Program-made: the position numbers and the translations under genes
The notes under the pieces: generated by a model
The model's input: only the letters and a program-made list of their open reading frames with translations
Told to the model about the DNA's origin: nothing
The model's database searches: none
Shown: positions 6,601 to 13,528 of the stretch, piece after piece
Numbering within the stretch: the stretch's first letter is position 1
Layout: every line of letters starts with the position of its first letter
From: DAOUMU01 sp034409055
GTDB lineage: Bacteria > Chloroflexota > Anaerolineae > 4572-78 > J111
Length of the DNA: 16,048 nt
Assembly: GCA_034409055.1 (NCBI GenBank)
Contig: DAOUMU010000187.1
Location: forward strand, 1-16,048
Direction of reading: 5' to 3'

Positions 6601-6676
6601 GAACAGTGAACAGTAAACAGTGAACAATTTTCTAAACTGCCCACTGATCACTGCCCACTGATCACTGATCACTGAC
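6601..6676. repeat. AGTGAACA / CACTGATCA short repeat cluster
   Basis: The left half repeats AGTGAACA and AGTAAACA. The right half repeats CACTGATCA and CACTGATCACTG. The halves are roughly complementary, so the block can form a long imperfect hairpin. Similar AGTGATCA-type short repeats are familiar from intergenic regions of Chloroflexota genomes (recalled). The repeat sits directly between two minus-strand genes. Confidence 0.65.
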
Positions 6677-6689
6677 CCCTGCCCACCGT

Positions 6690-6998
6690 CTAATACTCGC
6701 TTGGTAACAGGAGCGTCGTCACACTCCGATCCCACTCCGTAATCACCCACACTTCGACCCCGGTATCCAGGGTATAAGCCGACATCAGCCGGTAACCCTG
6801 CTTCAGGCTCAATTCGTTTTCCCGCTTATCCTCTTCATCCAACTCGCCCCAGTCCCCCGTAACGTGCCGGGCCAGTAGCTCTATCGCCTCCTGCTCGGCC
6901 TGACCGAGAGCCTCGATGGCTCCAGGTGTGCCCACAATTTGGCCCAACGAGAAAAGTGGTTTTCGCTCAGAGGTTGGTTTTGGTTCTTCTTCGACCAT
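6690..6998 (-). CDS. Plasmid-related small protein (FSLGQIVGTPGA family)
   Basis: The 102-residue product contains LFSLGQIVGTPGAIEAL, then LLARHVTGDWGELDEED, then RLMSAYTLDTGVEVWVITEWDR, and ends SVTTLLLPSEY. These pieces match a small family often annotated as plasmid-related protein in plasmids and integrative conjugative elements. Its role is unknown. The length and all recognisable segments appear intact. ATG 6998 is preferred over an upstream TTG at 7016, because a -10 element (TATACT) ends about 8 bases before the ATG and there is no Shine-Dalgarno. This points to a leaderless or nearly leaderless mRNA. Confidence 0.8.
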   Translation of the reverse strand: MVEEEPKPTSERKPLFSLGQIVGTPGAIEALGQAEQEAIELLARHVTGDWGELDEEDKRENELSLKQGYRLMSAYTLDTGVEVWVITEWDRSVTTLLLPSEY

Positions 6999-7006
6999 AT
7001 GGGACC

Positions 7007-7012
7007 AGTATA
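7007..7012 (-). promoter_or_regulatory. -10 element for the 6690-6998 gene
   Basis: On the minus strand TATACT lies 8 bases before the ATG at 6998, so transcription should begin at or just before the start codon. The -35 region is poor (TTTTTT at 17-base spacing). Confidence 0.4.
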
Positions 7013-7016
7013 GCAA

Positions 7017-7256
7017 CTCTCAGGCAAACAAAAAAGAGGATGTGAAAGCCAACCACAAAGCGGTGTAAACTAATAGATACCGCCCGTTCCTGCCCCCGGT
7101 CTGTCTTTTTCCACGGACTTTTGAGACGGGCTGCATACCATCTGTTGTCGAGGTGGCGTGGGATACCGGCTTTTGCGACAACCAGGAGTTTTCAGCGTGG
7201 AGACCACCGCCAGCGGTGTCTTGAGGGCAGAACGGGCACCCCCCTGATAAACAGGG
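7017..7256. other. Non-coding spacer with two hairpins
   Basis: No gene is supported. GTTGTCG (7143-7149) can pair with CGACAAC (7176-7182). AGACCACCGC (7201-7210) pairs with GCGGTGTCT (7213-7221) with one bulge. Neither is followed by a T-run on the minus strand, so no clear terminator for the preceding replication-relaxation gene is visible. Confidence 0.4.
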
Positions 7257-8258
7257 TCATACGGCCAATCGGAATCGTCCGTCCTGTCCGGCCTTGTGCC
7301 AGATCGGTTCGGTCAAGATGGTCTGGGGGTTCACTTGATCGAAGGTGGTAAACCAAAAACGTCCCCGGCCCCCGGCCTGCTCGGTAATGCGCTTGAGGTT
7401 CGCCAGGCGGGTCTGGCCGGTGGTCACGGTCAGGATCCGCAGCCGGGAAGTGCCGAAACGCTGGGCATACAGGCTCGGCTGGTCAGGTTCTTCCGGGGTG
7501 AAGTAAGCAATGTAGGCCCGGACTTTGCGTGCCCAATCTTTCCCACCCCAGCGGGAGTACTGGCCGACTACCGTTCGCCGGTCTGCCTCCAACAGAAAAT
7601 GAAACTCATACCCGGCGGTCTTGAGATGAAAGTAACCATCGGCGATCACCGCCACCTTACGCGGCTTGCCCCCTTGCGGGCCTCTGACCATCACGTAATC
7701 CCGGTTCTGCTGTTTGCGCAGGGTCCGGTCATCCAGCCATTTGGTAATAGTGAAATCCTGCTGCTGCGCTCCGACCGTGACGGCCACCCGGACGTCGTTG
7801 GTCTGAAGCAGGTGTTCGATGAAGTTGTCACCCACGGTATTGTGACGCGGCTGCCAGTCGATCTCTTTGGGTTCCAGGCCAAAATGCTCACACAAGGCCG
7901 TTTTCCCCCGCTTATCCAGGAAATAAACCAGGGGCTTGCGGCCATAGGTTAACGGCACTGGCAGTTCCTCCCGGTAGAGATAGCCGTGGTGATATAGCAA
8001 TTTAAGACGGTGACGGCAACGATTAGTTTTGCCGCTCTGAGGATTTTTAGCGTTGGGTTGGAATTTTTCGCCGTCGCCGGGGAATAACAACGTTTCGATT
8101 TGGGGGGTGGTTAAGGCACGGAAGGAATAGACGGCCTCGATGATGGCCAGGTCTCGCGGGGTTAACTGTAACGGGGGCAGTTGGTCGGCCTCCGCTCGCT
8201 TCAATAGTTTCAACCTGGAGCTTGTTTTTGAGGAGTGAAAGATAATCGTCTGAGCCAT
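7257..8258 (-). CDS. Replication-relaxation family protein (first of two paralogues)
   Basis: The 333-residue product matches the replication-relaxation family found on conjugative plasmids and integrative elements of Gram-positive bacteria and Chloroflexota. The N-terminus has a winged-helix-like segment (LTPRDLAIIEAVYSFRALTTP, about residues 32-52), followed by RHRLKLLYHHGYLYR, PLVYFLDKRGKTAL and DWQPRHNTVGDNFIEHLL. The C-terminal half contains FHFLLEADRRT and RILTVTTGQTRLANL. The same order of motifs occurs in the protein at 8463-9377. No clear Shine-Dalgarno precedes the ATG at 8258. A TACACT element lies 10 bases upstream and could serve as a -10. The family is thought to act with conjugative relaxation or replication; its biochemical role is not settled. 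Confidence 0.85.
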   Translation of the reverse strand: MAQTIIFHSSKTSSRLKLLKRAEADQLPPLQLTPRDLAIIEAVYSFRALTTPQIETLLFPGDGEKFQPNAKNPQSGKTNRCRHRLKLLYHHGYLYREELPVPLTYGRKPLVYFLDKRGKTALCEHFGLEPKEIDWQPRHNTVGDNFIEHLLQTNDVRVAVTVGAQQQDFTITKWLDDRTLRKQQNRDYVMVRGPQGGKPRKVAVIADGYFHLKTAGYEFHFLLEADRRTVVGQYSRWGGKDWARKVRAYIAYFTPEEPDQPSLYAQRFGTSRLRILTVTTGQTRLANLKRITEQAGGRGRFWFTTFDQVNPQTILTEPIWHKAGQDGRFRLAV

Positions 8259-8462
8259 CTTGAAGTACAGTGTAGCACGTCAGACGGAATTCTTCACAAC
8301 CTTTTTGGGCTAATACGTTCTGAGGAATCATCAAGCTCGGAAGCGGCTATCACCAGCTAATGATTGGTATATTAACTTCCGGGATTGGCTCATCAAAATG
8401 TTTACTAAATGCGATTAACAGATTTTCGTTGAGAAAAGTTGAAACGATGGCTTTTACTTCTT
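8259..8462. other. Intergenic region between replication-relaxation paralogues
   Basis: A possible promoter for the downstream gene lies near 8268-8300 on the minus strand (TTGTGA, then TACACT at a long 19-base spacing). A stretch at about 8350-8460 reads on the minus strand as a coding-like tail (FLNENLLIAFSKHFDEPIPE). It has no start codon and begins just after a stop, so it may be a gene remnant or chance. Confidence 0.3.
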
Positions 8463-9377
8463 TTACCTTTCAAACAACGACTGCCTCTCCTCCTTCATAG
8501 CCACCGACCACACCACCTCCAAGATCGTTTCAGGCTGCCAGATATTCACCACCGCCTGGGTCGTAAACCAGAAATAGTGATCCCCCCTGGCCTGCTCCGT
8601 GGCCCGCTTGAGATTTGCCAGCCGCCGCTCACCGGTGGTCACGGCCAGTACCCGAAAATTGCGAGTGTCATAGTATCTCTTCGACCGGCCACTCTGGCGA
8701 AATTCATTGTAGGCCCTCACCTTTTCCTGCCAGCGGGCGTTGGTCATCGTGCCCTGGTCCACTTCCAGAAAAAAGTGCGCCTGCTGCCCGCCCGGCAGCT
8801 TAAGGATAAAATAGCCATCAGGGTATTTGCGCACGGCCCTCGCCCCCTGCATCAGGTAGGGCACTTGGTCTCTCATCTCCGCCGATTTCAGGGCCAGTTC
8901 ATCCGTCCACTCGACCGACTCAAACACCCTACTCTCTACCAAACGCTGGATCACCACCCGCACGTCGTTGATTACCAGGCTGTGATCCAAAAACTGGGGA
9001 CCTAACTCGTTATGCCTGGGCTTCCAGCCCACCTCGGCCCGGTCAATGCCCAGGCTGCCGGCCACCAGGTTGGCCCCGGCTTCGTCCAGGGCGTAGACAA
9101 ACGGCGACCGGCCTTTACCCAAAATAACCGGCTGGGGCAGCCGGTCCAAAAACCCGTGGTGGTACAGTAATTGTAAACGGCGCTGGCAGGCAGTGCGGCG
9201 GCTGTGGGTATTGTCTGTAGATGAGGGAAAAAACAGGGCTTCAACCTGGTGCGCCGACAGCAGACGATACTTGTAGACCGTCAGAATGATCTGTTTATCT
9301 CGCTCGGTCAACTGCATTGGCGGCGGACTGTCCACCCGCTTATAAGACGGAATATACCGCTTACTTTTCTCAGTCAA
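8463..9377 (-). CDS. Replication-relaxation family protein (second paralogue)
   Basis: The 304-residue product has the same architecture as its neighbour at 7257-8258: LTERDKQIILTVYKYRLLSAHQ near residue 20, RRLQLLYHHGFLDR, FVYALDEAGANLV, GWKPRHNELGPQFLDHSL and later HFFLEVDQGT and VLAVTTGERRLANLKRATEQA. The two are clearly paralogous but well diverged. The start is TTG at 9377, whose TTGACTGA sequence overlaps the TGA stop of the ATPase gene by 8 bases. GAGG lies upstream at a workable distance, so translation is probably coupled to the ATPase. This links the protein functionally to DNA transfer. Confidence 0.85.
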   Translation of the reverse strand: MTEKSKRYIPSYKRVDSPPPMQLTERDKQIILTVYKYRLLSAHQVEALFFPSSTDNTHSRRTACQRRLQLLYHHGFLDRLPQPVILGKGRSPFVYALDEAGANLVAGSLGIDRAEVGWKPRHNELGPQFLDHSLVINDVRVVIQRLVESRVFESVEWTDELALKSAEMRDQVPYLMQGARAVRKYPDGYFILKLPGGQQAHFFLEVDQGTMTNARWQEKVRAYNEFRQSGRSKRYYDTRNFRVLAVTTGERRLANLKRATEQARGDHYFWFTTQAVVNIWQPETILEVVWSVAMKEERQSLFER

Positions 9378-11487
9378 AATAACTTGCCTCGGCTTCGTCC
9401 CCTTCTTGTGATTCCCGCTGGTCGTACCGGCTCCTCACCTCCGCGTCCACCTCCTCCCTGGGACGGGCATAGGTCATCCGGCTGTGCTGCCTGATGCGTT
9501 CGATGCGCTCCCTGGCATCGTCCGGCTTGCCCAGGGGTGACTGCGTGGTCATACTGAAAGCCGGTAAGGTCTCCCCTTTAAGCTGCATTTTCACCACCGT
9601 GGCAAAACGATCCAGGTTGGCCAGGTCTTCCAGGGTAAACTGGGACTTGACAAAGGGGGCCAGGGCGCGGGCGTCTTGCGGACCGACCCGAAAGATAATG
9701 GTCGTGCCCACGTTACCCATCAACGCTTCCAGGGTATCTCCTTCCAGTTGTTTCAAGAACTGGTTGGCCACCGTCAGGCTCAGGCCGTACTTCCCGGCTT
9801 CGGAAAACACCTTGGACAGGCTGGTCGCAATAAAGTTCTGCACCTCGTCCACGTACAGGTAAAACGGCGTCCGCTGCTCCGGGGCCAGGGCACTGCGGCT
9901 CATCGCCGCCATCTGGATTTTGGAGATCAACAAGGCCCCCAGGGTCTCGGCCTCGATGTCCGACACCCCACCCAGATTAGCCAGGAAAATCCGACCCTGA
10001 TCCAGAATGTCACGAAAGTTAAGACTGCCTCGCTGGCAGACAATCCGTCGAATGGTCGGATCTCGGTAAAACTTGCGAATCCGGTGATTGATCGGTCGAG
10101 CAAATTCCTTTTGCTGGCCAGGGCTTTCTAGCTCATACTCGTCATACCAAAAATCAAGCGTGGAGGGATCATCAACGTGTTTAAGTGCCTGTCGGCGAAA
10201 CTTCGGGACCAGCAGCAGCTTTGGGATATCCTGAATGGTGGCATCCGGTACAGCGACCAAGGCCCGTAAAGCTGCGTCGAGCACAGTTTCCATTCTGCCA
10301 CTGCTCCACTGGTCGGCAAATATCTTCCGTATTACGGCTAAGGCATAGCTGGCCGTGGCATCAAGGCTCACTCCTGGTAGTGTAGTCAATAAGTTCAATC
10401 CAATCGGATACTCCTGGTCACGGGTATCAAATAGTACCACCTCCTTTTCCCGTTCTTCAGGAATGCTGGCGGCTACGATAGCGTTGATTAAGTCACCGTG
10501 AGGATCAATCACTGCTACCCCTTTTCCGGCCATAATGTCCTGATGCACCATATGGTGCAGTAACGTGGACTTCCCCACCCGCGTCCGGCCAATCAGGTTA
10601 ACGTGGGTCACCCGATCAGGATAGGTCAACCGAACTGAATGGGAACGCCCTTGATAGGCGTTAGTGCCCAACATAACCCCCTGGGTCTCTTTGATGAGTG
10701 CGGCAGGTATGGGAGCAACTGCCGATTTTGCCCAATAGATGCCAGGGGTTTGACACTGATCCGTGGGAAAATGCCATAATGCAGCAACTTCTCCAGGAGA
10801 TAGAACAGGTTGAAAAGATTTGTCGCTTGGAGAAACCAACGTATTGAACCCTTCCCGTTCGTAGAGAGCCATACCGGGCAACATATGAGAGACCAATTCA
10901 TTAGCCCGCTCCGCTGTATCGGCCCAGATTTTTACAGCTAACTTGACCTCTTTGAGTGGTGCATCGAGTTTAGCCCGCCATAGCTTCAAGGTTGTTGCAT
11001 TTTGATTGTTGGCTTGCTCCCCAAAGAACTTCTCGCCTAACTTTAGATACTCCTGATCAGGTGATTTCAGGGACAGTTCGTAGACAATAATTTCGTCCTG
11101 ACTGAGATCTGCCAGTCCGCCAATCAATGTTGTCAGTGGGTCAATCGTACCGAAATCCGAGACAAATTTTAGCGGAAGAATAAATGGAGCTGCCAAATGG
11201 AACGGATAGCGACGATAGCCAACGAAACTCCAATTTCTGGAGATGACCGTCACCTGGGCTTGAGGATAGACCGCATACAGGGTTTGGGTGACCGTCTCCA
11301 CTTCGTCCCGAGATACTTCCAGATACCACCGGACCTTATTTGGTCTGGCAGCAATTCCTAAAACAACAGGGGTTGAAAACGAGAACAAGCTAATGATAAG
11401 CTGTTGGGCCAGGTCGGGGTGCCATTTGGTTGTCGATGGCACGCTCACACCGAGGTATTTTAGATAAGTGGAAGTCGTGTCTGTCAC
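9370..11487 (-). CDS. VirD4/TraG-HerA-type conjugative DNA-transfer ATPase
   Basis: The 705-residue product has a P-loop NTPase core: Walker A GRTRVGKST at about 300-308, AVIDPHGDL at about 325-333 and Walker B FYLYVDEVQNF at about 542-552. These are followed by SEAGKYGLSLTVANQFLKQL, a stretch typical of TraM-recognition/TraG-type coupling ATPases. The N-terminal 250 residues hold alpha-beta repeats and no obvious membrane helix, so membrane attachment may come from the small upstream protein. The start GTG at 11487 overlaps the upstream TGA as GTGA. An ATG at 11514 (31-base overlap, no good ribosome site) is the alternative. The family pumps single- or double-stranded DNA during conjugation or segregation. 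No relaxase or type IV channel genes are in the window, so the exact substrate is unknown. Confidence 0.88.
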   Translation of the reverse strand: MTDTTSTYLKYLGVSVPSTTKWHPDLAQQLIISLFSFSTPVVLGIAARPNKVRWYLEVSRDEVETVTQTLYAVYPQAQVTVISRNWSFVGYRRYPFHLAAPFILPLKFVSDFGTIDPLTTLIGGLADLSQDEIIVYELSLKSPDQEYLKLGEKFFGEQANNQNATTLKLWRAKLDAPLKEVKLAVKIWADTAERANELVSHMLPGMALYEREGFNTLVSPSDKSFQPVLSPGEVAALWHFPTDQCQTPGIYWAKSAVAPIPAALIKETQGVMLGTNAYQGRSHSVRLTYPDRVTHVNLIGRTRVGKSTLLHHMVHQDIMAGKGVAVIDPHGDLINAIVAASIPEEREKEVVLFDTRDQEYPIGLNLLTTLPGVSLDATASYALAVIRKIFADQWSSGRMETVLDAALRALVAVPDATIQDIPKLLLVPKFRRQALKHVDDPSTLDFWYDEYELESPGQQKEFARPINHRIRKFYRDPTIRRIVCQRGSLNFRDILDQGRIFLANLGGVSDIEAETLGALLISKIQMAAMSRSALAPEQRTPFYLYVDEVQNFIATSLSKVFSEAGKYGLSLTVANQFLKQLEGDTLEALMGNVGTTIIFRVGPQDARALAPFVKSQFTLEDLANLDRFATVVKMQLKGETLPAFSMTTQSPLGKPDDARERIERIRQHSRMTYARPREEVDAEVRSRYDQRESQEGDEAEASYFD

Positions 11488-11738
11488 CGGAGAACCTGTC
11501 CGCACATATAACATTGGCTGGCGCCACTCTCATTCTCAGCCTGACAAGCGGGACACGGGATAGCCTCAATTGCGTGCCCCCAATCCTCCTCGGGTGTTAG
11601 CCGTCGTAGCTTCTCCATAGTGGGCGTCTTTAGCAGGTTATAAACCCCGATCGCTGCCAACCCTGTTAACATTACTGTTCCCTTAAGAATATCAAACACT
11701 ATTCCACTCAGAACATCTCCCGCATCGCGTCGTGCCAT
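11484..11738 (-). CDS. Small membrane protein with C-terminal zinc ribbon
   Basis: The 84-residue product has one likely membrane helix (GTVMLTGLAAIGVYNLL, about residues 20-36). It ends in a zinc ribbon with CPAC and CYMC pairs (about residues 62-79). The start is excellent: AAGGAGGT lies 7 bases before the ATG. The gene is first in a three-gene operon, overlapping the ATPase by 4 bases if that starts at GTG 11487. A role as a membrane anchor or adaptor for the ATPase is inferred from position and topology. Confidence 0.8.
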   Translation of the reverse strand: MARRDAGDVLSGIVFDILKGTVMLTGLAAIGVYNLLKTPTMEKLRRLTPEEDWGHAIEAIPCPACQAENESGASQCYMCGQVLR

Positions 11739-11812
11739 CGGTCAGACCTCCTTCCTGATCTTGTTTCACTCTCAATTTTTGTGAACGAATGTACAAATCA
11801 GCCTTAAATGAA

Positions 11813-11840
11813 ATCTTAAATTGAAATGAGAATTTGTCAA
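11813..11840 (-). promoter_or_regulatory. Promoter of the transfer operon
   Basis: On the minus strand a perfect TTGACA (-35) is followed after 16 bases by TAAGAT (-10). The start of transcription would lie about 70 bases upstream of the ATG at 11738. Confidence 0.55.
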
Positions 11841-11900
11841 GATCATCTCTAAAATAAGGCCAAAACGGTCTGGACTTTAGTCAGATCGTCCCTAAAAAAG
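11840..11900 (+). repeat. Imperfect direct repeats between divergent promoters
   Basis: AGATCATCTCTAAAATAAG (11840-11858) is repeated as AGATCGTCCCTAAAAAAG (11883-11900), 43 bases apart, about four helical turns. The first copy touches the -35 of the transfer-operon promoter, and the second lies 18 bases before the plus-strand -35. A shared repressor or activator site is plausible. Confidence 0.45.
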
Positions 11901-11917
11901 TGGAGAATTTTTGCCCC

Positions 11918-11945
11918 TTGACACCCCCAATGAATATGATACTAT
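11918..11945 (+). promoter_or_regulatory. Promoter of the plus-strand operon
   Basis: A perfect TTGACA is followed after 16 bases by TACTAT, a good -10. It would drive the genes at 12026 and 12453. Confidence 0.6.
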
Positions 11946-11984
11946 GCCATTATACCATTATGATGTTATGCAATCATAATGGCA
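11945..11984. promoter_or_regulatory. Inverted repeat, candidate operator
   Basis: CCATTATGAT (11955-11964) and ATCATAATGG (11973-11982) form a perfect 10-base inverted repeat with an 8-base centre. An overlapping pair, TGCCATTAT/ATAATGGCA, extends the symmetry. It sits at the likely start of transcription of the plus-strand operon, where a repressor would block it. The ribbon-helix-helix protein encoded downstream is the obvious candidate, by inference. Confidence 0.6.
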
Positions 11985-12025
11985 GATTATTAACAACTAA
12001 ATATCTGGAAAGGAGGTGAGTAGAG

Positions 12026-12358
12026 ATGAGAATCACCTACTATGACAAAAGCAAAAGGCGGATGCGATCAATTTACATCAAACCAGGAGACAATAGATCG
12101 GGTCGGATGCTGGCCATTATCGCCAGCAAACCTATAAGTTTGCATCCGCTGGACCTGTTGCAAAGCCTGGTTTCGACAATGGTTGGGATCATTCTCCTTA
12201 CCGTTCTCAAGCCAAGACCATCAACCAGAAAATCTGAGTACAGGATTGCGCAACTGCGATCCGAGTTTATGTGGTCAAACCCGATAGTATACCGACTATT
12301 TCGCCTATTAAACCCGAAATATACCGCAAAAATGTGGTTAGCTGACAGAAGATTGTAA
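12026..12358 (+). CDS. Small basic membrane protein, function unknown
   Basis: The 110-residue product starts RITYYDKSKRRMRSIYIKPG. One hydrophobic helix is seen (DLLQSLVSTMVGIILLTVL, about residues 43-61), and the C-terminus is basic. It is not recognised. The start is secure: AAGGAGGTGAG lies about 7 bases before the ATG. It is the first gene of the plus-strand operon, downstream of a good promoter and an inverted repeat, and it is followed by the ribbon-helix-helix gene. It could be a membrane component linked to transfer or partition, but nothing in the sequence proves that. Confidence 0.7.
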   Translation: MRITYYDKSKRRMRSIYIKPGDNRSGRMLAIIASKPISLHPLDLLQSLVSTMVGIILLTVLKPRPSTRKSEYRIAQLRSEFMWSNPIVYRLFRLLNPKYTAKMWLADRRL

Positions 12359-12364
12359 TTTGAT

Positions 12365-12396
12365 GGCGGGCTTGTGCCCACAAGCTTGAGCCCGCC
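12365..12396 (+). other. Hairpin between the two plus-strand genes
   Basis: GGCGGGCT and AGCCCGCC form a perfect 8-base stem. Within the loop, CTTGTG and CACAAG can form a competing stem. There is no T-run after it, so it is more likely an mRNA-processing, stability or attenuation element than a terminator. Confidence 0.5.
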
Positions 12397-12400
12397 AATG

Positions 12401-12430
12401 AGATTATAATCTAATCCAGCTTTGCAAAGC
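12401..12430. promoter_or_regulatory. Two perfect 12-base palindromes, candidate operators
   Basis: AGATTATAATCT (12401-12412) and GCTTTGCAAAGC (12419-12430) are each perfectly self-complementary and lie 6 bases apart, just before the ribbon-helix-helix gene. Such proteins bind short palindromes as dimers of dimers, so autoregulation is plausible. The two sequences differ, so they may bind different proteins. Confidence 0.45.
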
Positions 12431-12452
12431 AAAGCCCAGAAAGGGGGTGAGG

Positions 12453-12677
12453 ATGGATATGGCTAATAGTTACTTAGCAGCCAAACAGACATTAGAGGCG
12501 GTCACAGTTTACGTGTCATCGGCTCAACAGATTATCTTGGAAGAATTGAGGCTCAAACTCAGACGGCAAGGTATTAAAGTGTCAAAAAGCAAACTGGTCA
12601 GAGTAGCCCTCAAGCTCCTCGGTGAGCAAGATGTCAAGTGGCTCATTACTAATCTAAAACTGGACCAGGCTGAGTAG
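12453..12677 (+). CDS. Ribbon-helix-helix (CopG-like) DNA-binding protein
   Basis: The 74-residue product has the fold pattern of a ribbon-helix-helix regulator: a strand (AVTVYVSS), helix 1 (AQQIILEELRLKLRRQG), a turn with IKVSKSK and helix 2 (KLVRVALKLLGEQ). The KVSKSKLVRVAL stretch matches the conserved turn and second helix of plasmid copy-control and partition regulators. The ATG at 12453 is preferred over a GTG at 12447 that lies inside the GGGGGTGAGG ribosome-binding site. An ATG at 12459 is also possible. It probably represses its own operon or acts in plasmid partition. A related protein is encoded at 15749-15919. Confidence 0.75.
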   Translation: MDMANSYLAAKQTLEAVTVYVSSAQQIILEELRLKLRRQGIKVSKSKLVRVALKLLGEQDVKWLITNLKLDQAE

Positions 12678-12748
12678 TCTCGAATTTAACCGAAACTGGG
12701 CTCAAAGCCCTCATTGGCAGAGTTGAAATAGCTGACAGTGTCAATTAG

Positions 12749-13063
12749 GGTTGTCTAGCTACCGGACACGAGGCGGGCTGTCCTCGGCAATTGTTTTTCA
12801 CCCATCACGATCGCTACAGCCACCAGGCCAAACACTTTAACGGCAGTCAATCTGTGGTGGTCATTCATCGGGCCAGATGTCTGGATTGTGGCACCGTTTT
12901 CTCGGTGCAACCTTCATTCATTATCCGGTACAAACGCTACGACGCCTTGCTTAAGTTAGGTCACAACACCTGGCCACCAATAAACGCCAGCGTAAGCAAG
13001 CAGGGTAACCACTCTCTGAGATCGAAGAGATCGCTATCTGGACCGCTTTCTGGCGAGTGCTGA
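12749..13063 (+). pseudogene. Remnant of a transposase-like zinc-binding N-terminal domain
   Basis: After an in-frame stop at 12746, the frame encodes a Cys-containing start, then VVVIHRARCLDCGTVFSVQPSF and IIRYKRYDALL. This resembles the N-terminal zinc-binding part of transposase-related proteins (DUF6431-like), where the basic strand, C-x-x-C-G and P-Y-K-R-Y motifs follow in that order. Only TTG is available as a start, no ribosome-binding site is seen, and similarity ends near 12960. I read it as a decayed insertion-sequence fragment. Confidence 0.5.
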
Positions 13064-13528
13064 GCGCGGCGCGGCGCGGCCCGAGCTTAAGTATATAATT
13101 TATGGACGATGTCAGATATTTTTTATTGCGTTTTCTTTTTTGCTTTTTTTGTTTGTTGTTGGAGCTGTCAGGTAATTATATGAAGAGATAGGACGACATA
13201 TAATTTAGGCGGGGCGGCGGCGCACCGTGGCCCTGGCACCGCTGCTCGCTGTTGGGCCTTCGGCCGCTAAAGTGGCCGTAAAAGGTAAAAAATGGGTCAA
13301 AATCGGGCAAAAATATGACCTGATCGACCTATTCTGCCTTTTCATATCAAGAACGTCATGCTCAGTAAGCTAAAGAGGCCGATGTCATTTCTGAGGACGG
13401 TATCGGTTTTAAAACCCAGAGGCAGACCCAGAGGTAAAGGCCCTTTAGCTCAGAACGGACGGCCCGATTTGCTCCTTGTCCCCTACCTATTCATTCCGGG
13501 TTCCAGGTCACCAGGAGAAAAATGTACC
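13064..13528. other. Non-coding region with AT-rich block and phased decamers, possible origin part
   Basis: No credible gene is seen. ATATAATTTA occurs twice (13093-13102 and 13198-13207), bracketing an AT-rich block with long T-runs (13116-13160). At 13284-13314 three near-identical words follow without gaps: GGTAAAAAAT, GGGTCAAAAT and CGGGCAAAAAT, one helical turn each. CCCAGAGG is also repeated near 13418-13434. An AT-rich unwinding region plus phased repeats is typical of replication origins, but no canonical DnaA box was found. Confidence 0.4.

Noticed and set aside
6601..6676. Possible CRISPR-type array
   Set aside because: Units are 8-12 bases, lack unique spacers and are not accompanied by cas genes.
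7192..7260. 22-codon frame overlapping the stop of the first replication-relaxation gene as ATGA
   Set aside because: No ribosome-binding site, and the encoded peptide is Arg/Pro/Trp-rich from a hairpin spacer.
8350..8460. Coding-like tail (FLNENLLIAFSKHFDEPIPE) after the second replication-relaxation gene
   Set aside because: No start codon, begins right after a stop, and no slippery site for frameshifting was found; possibly chance or a remnant.
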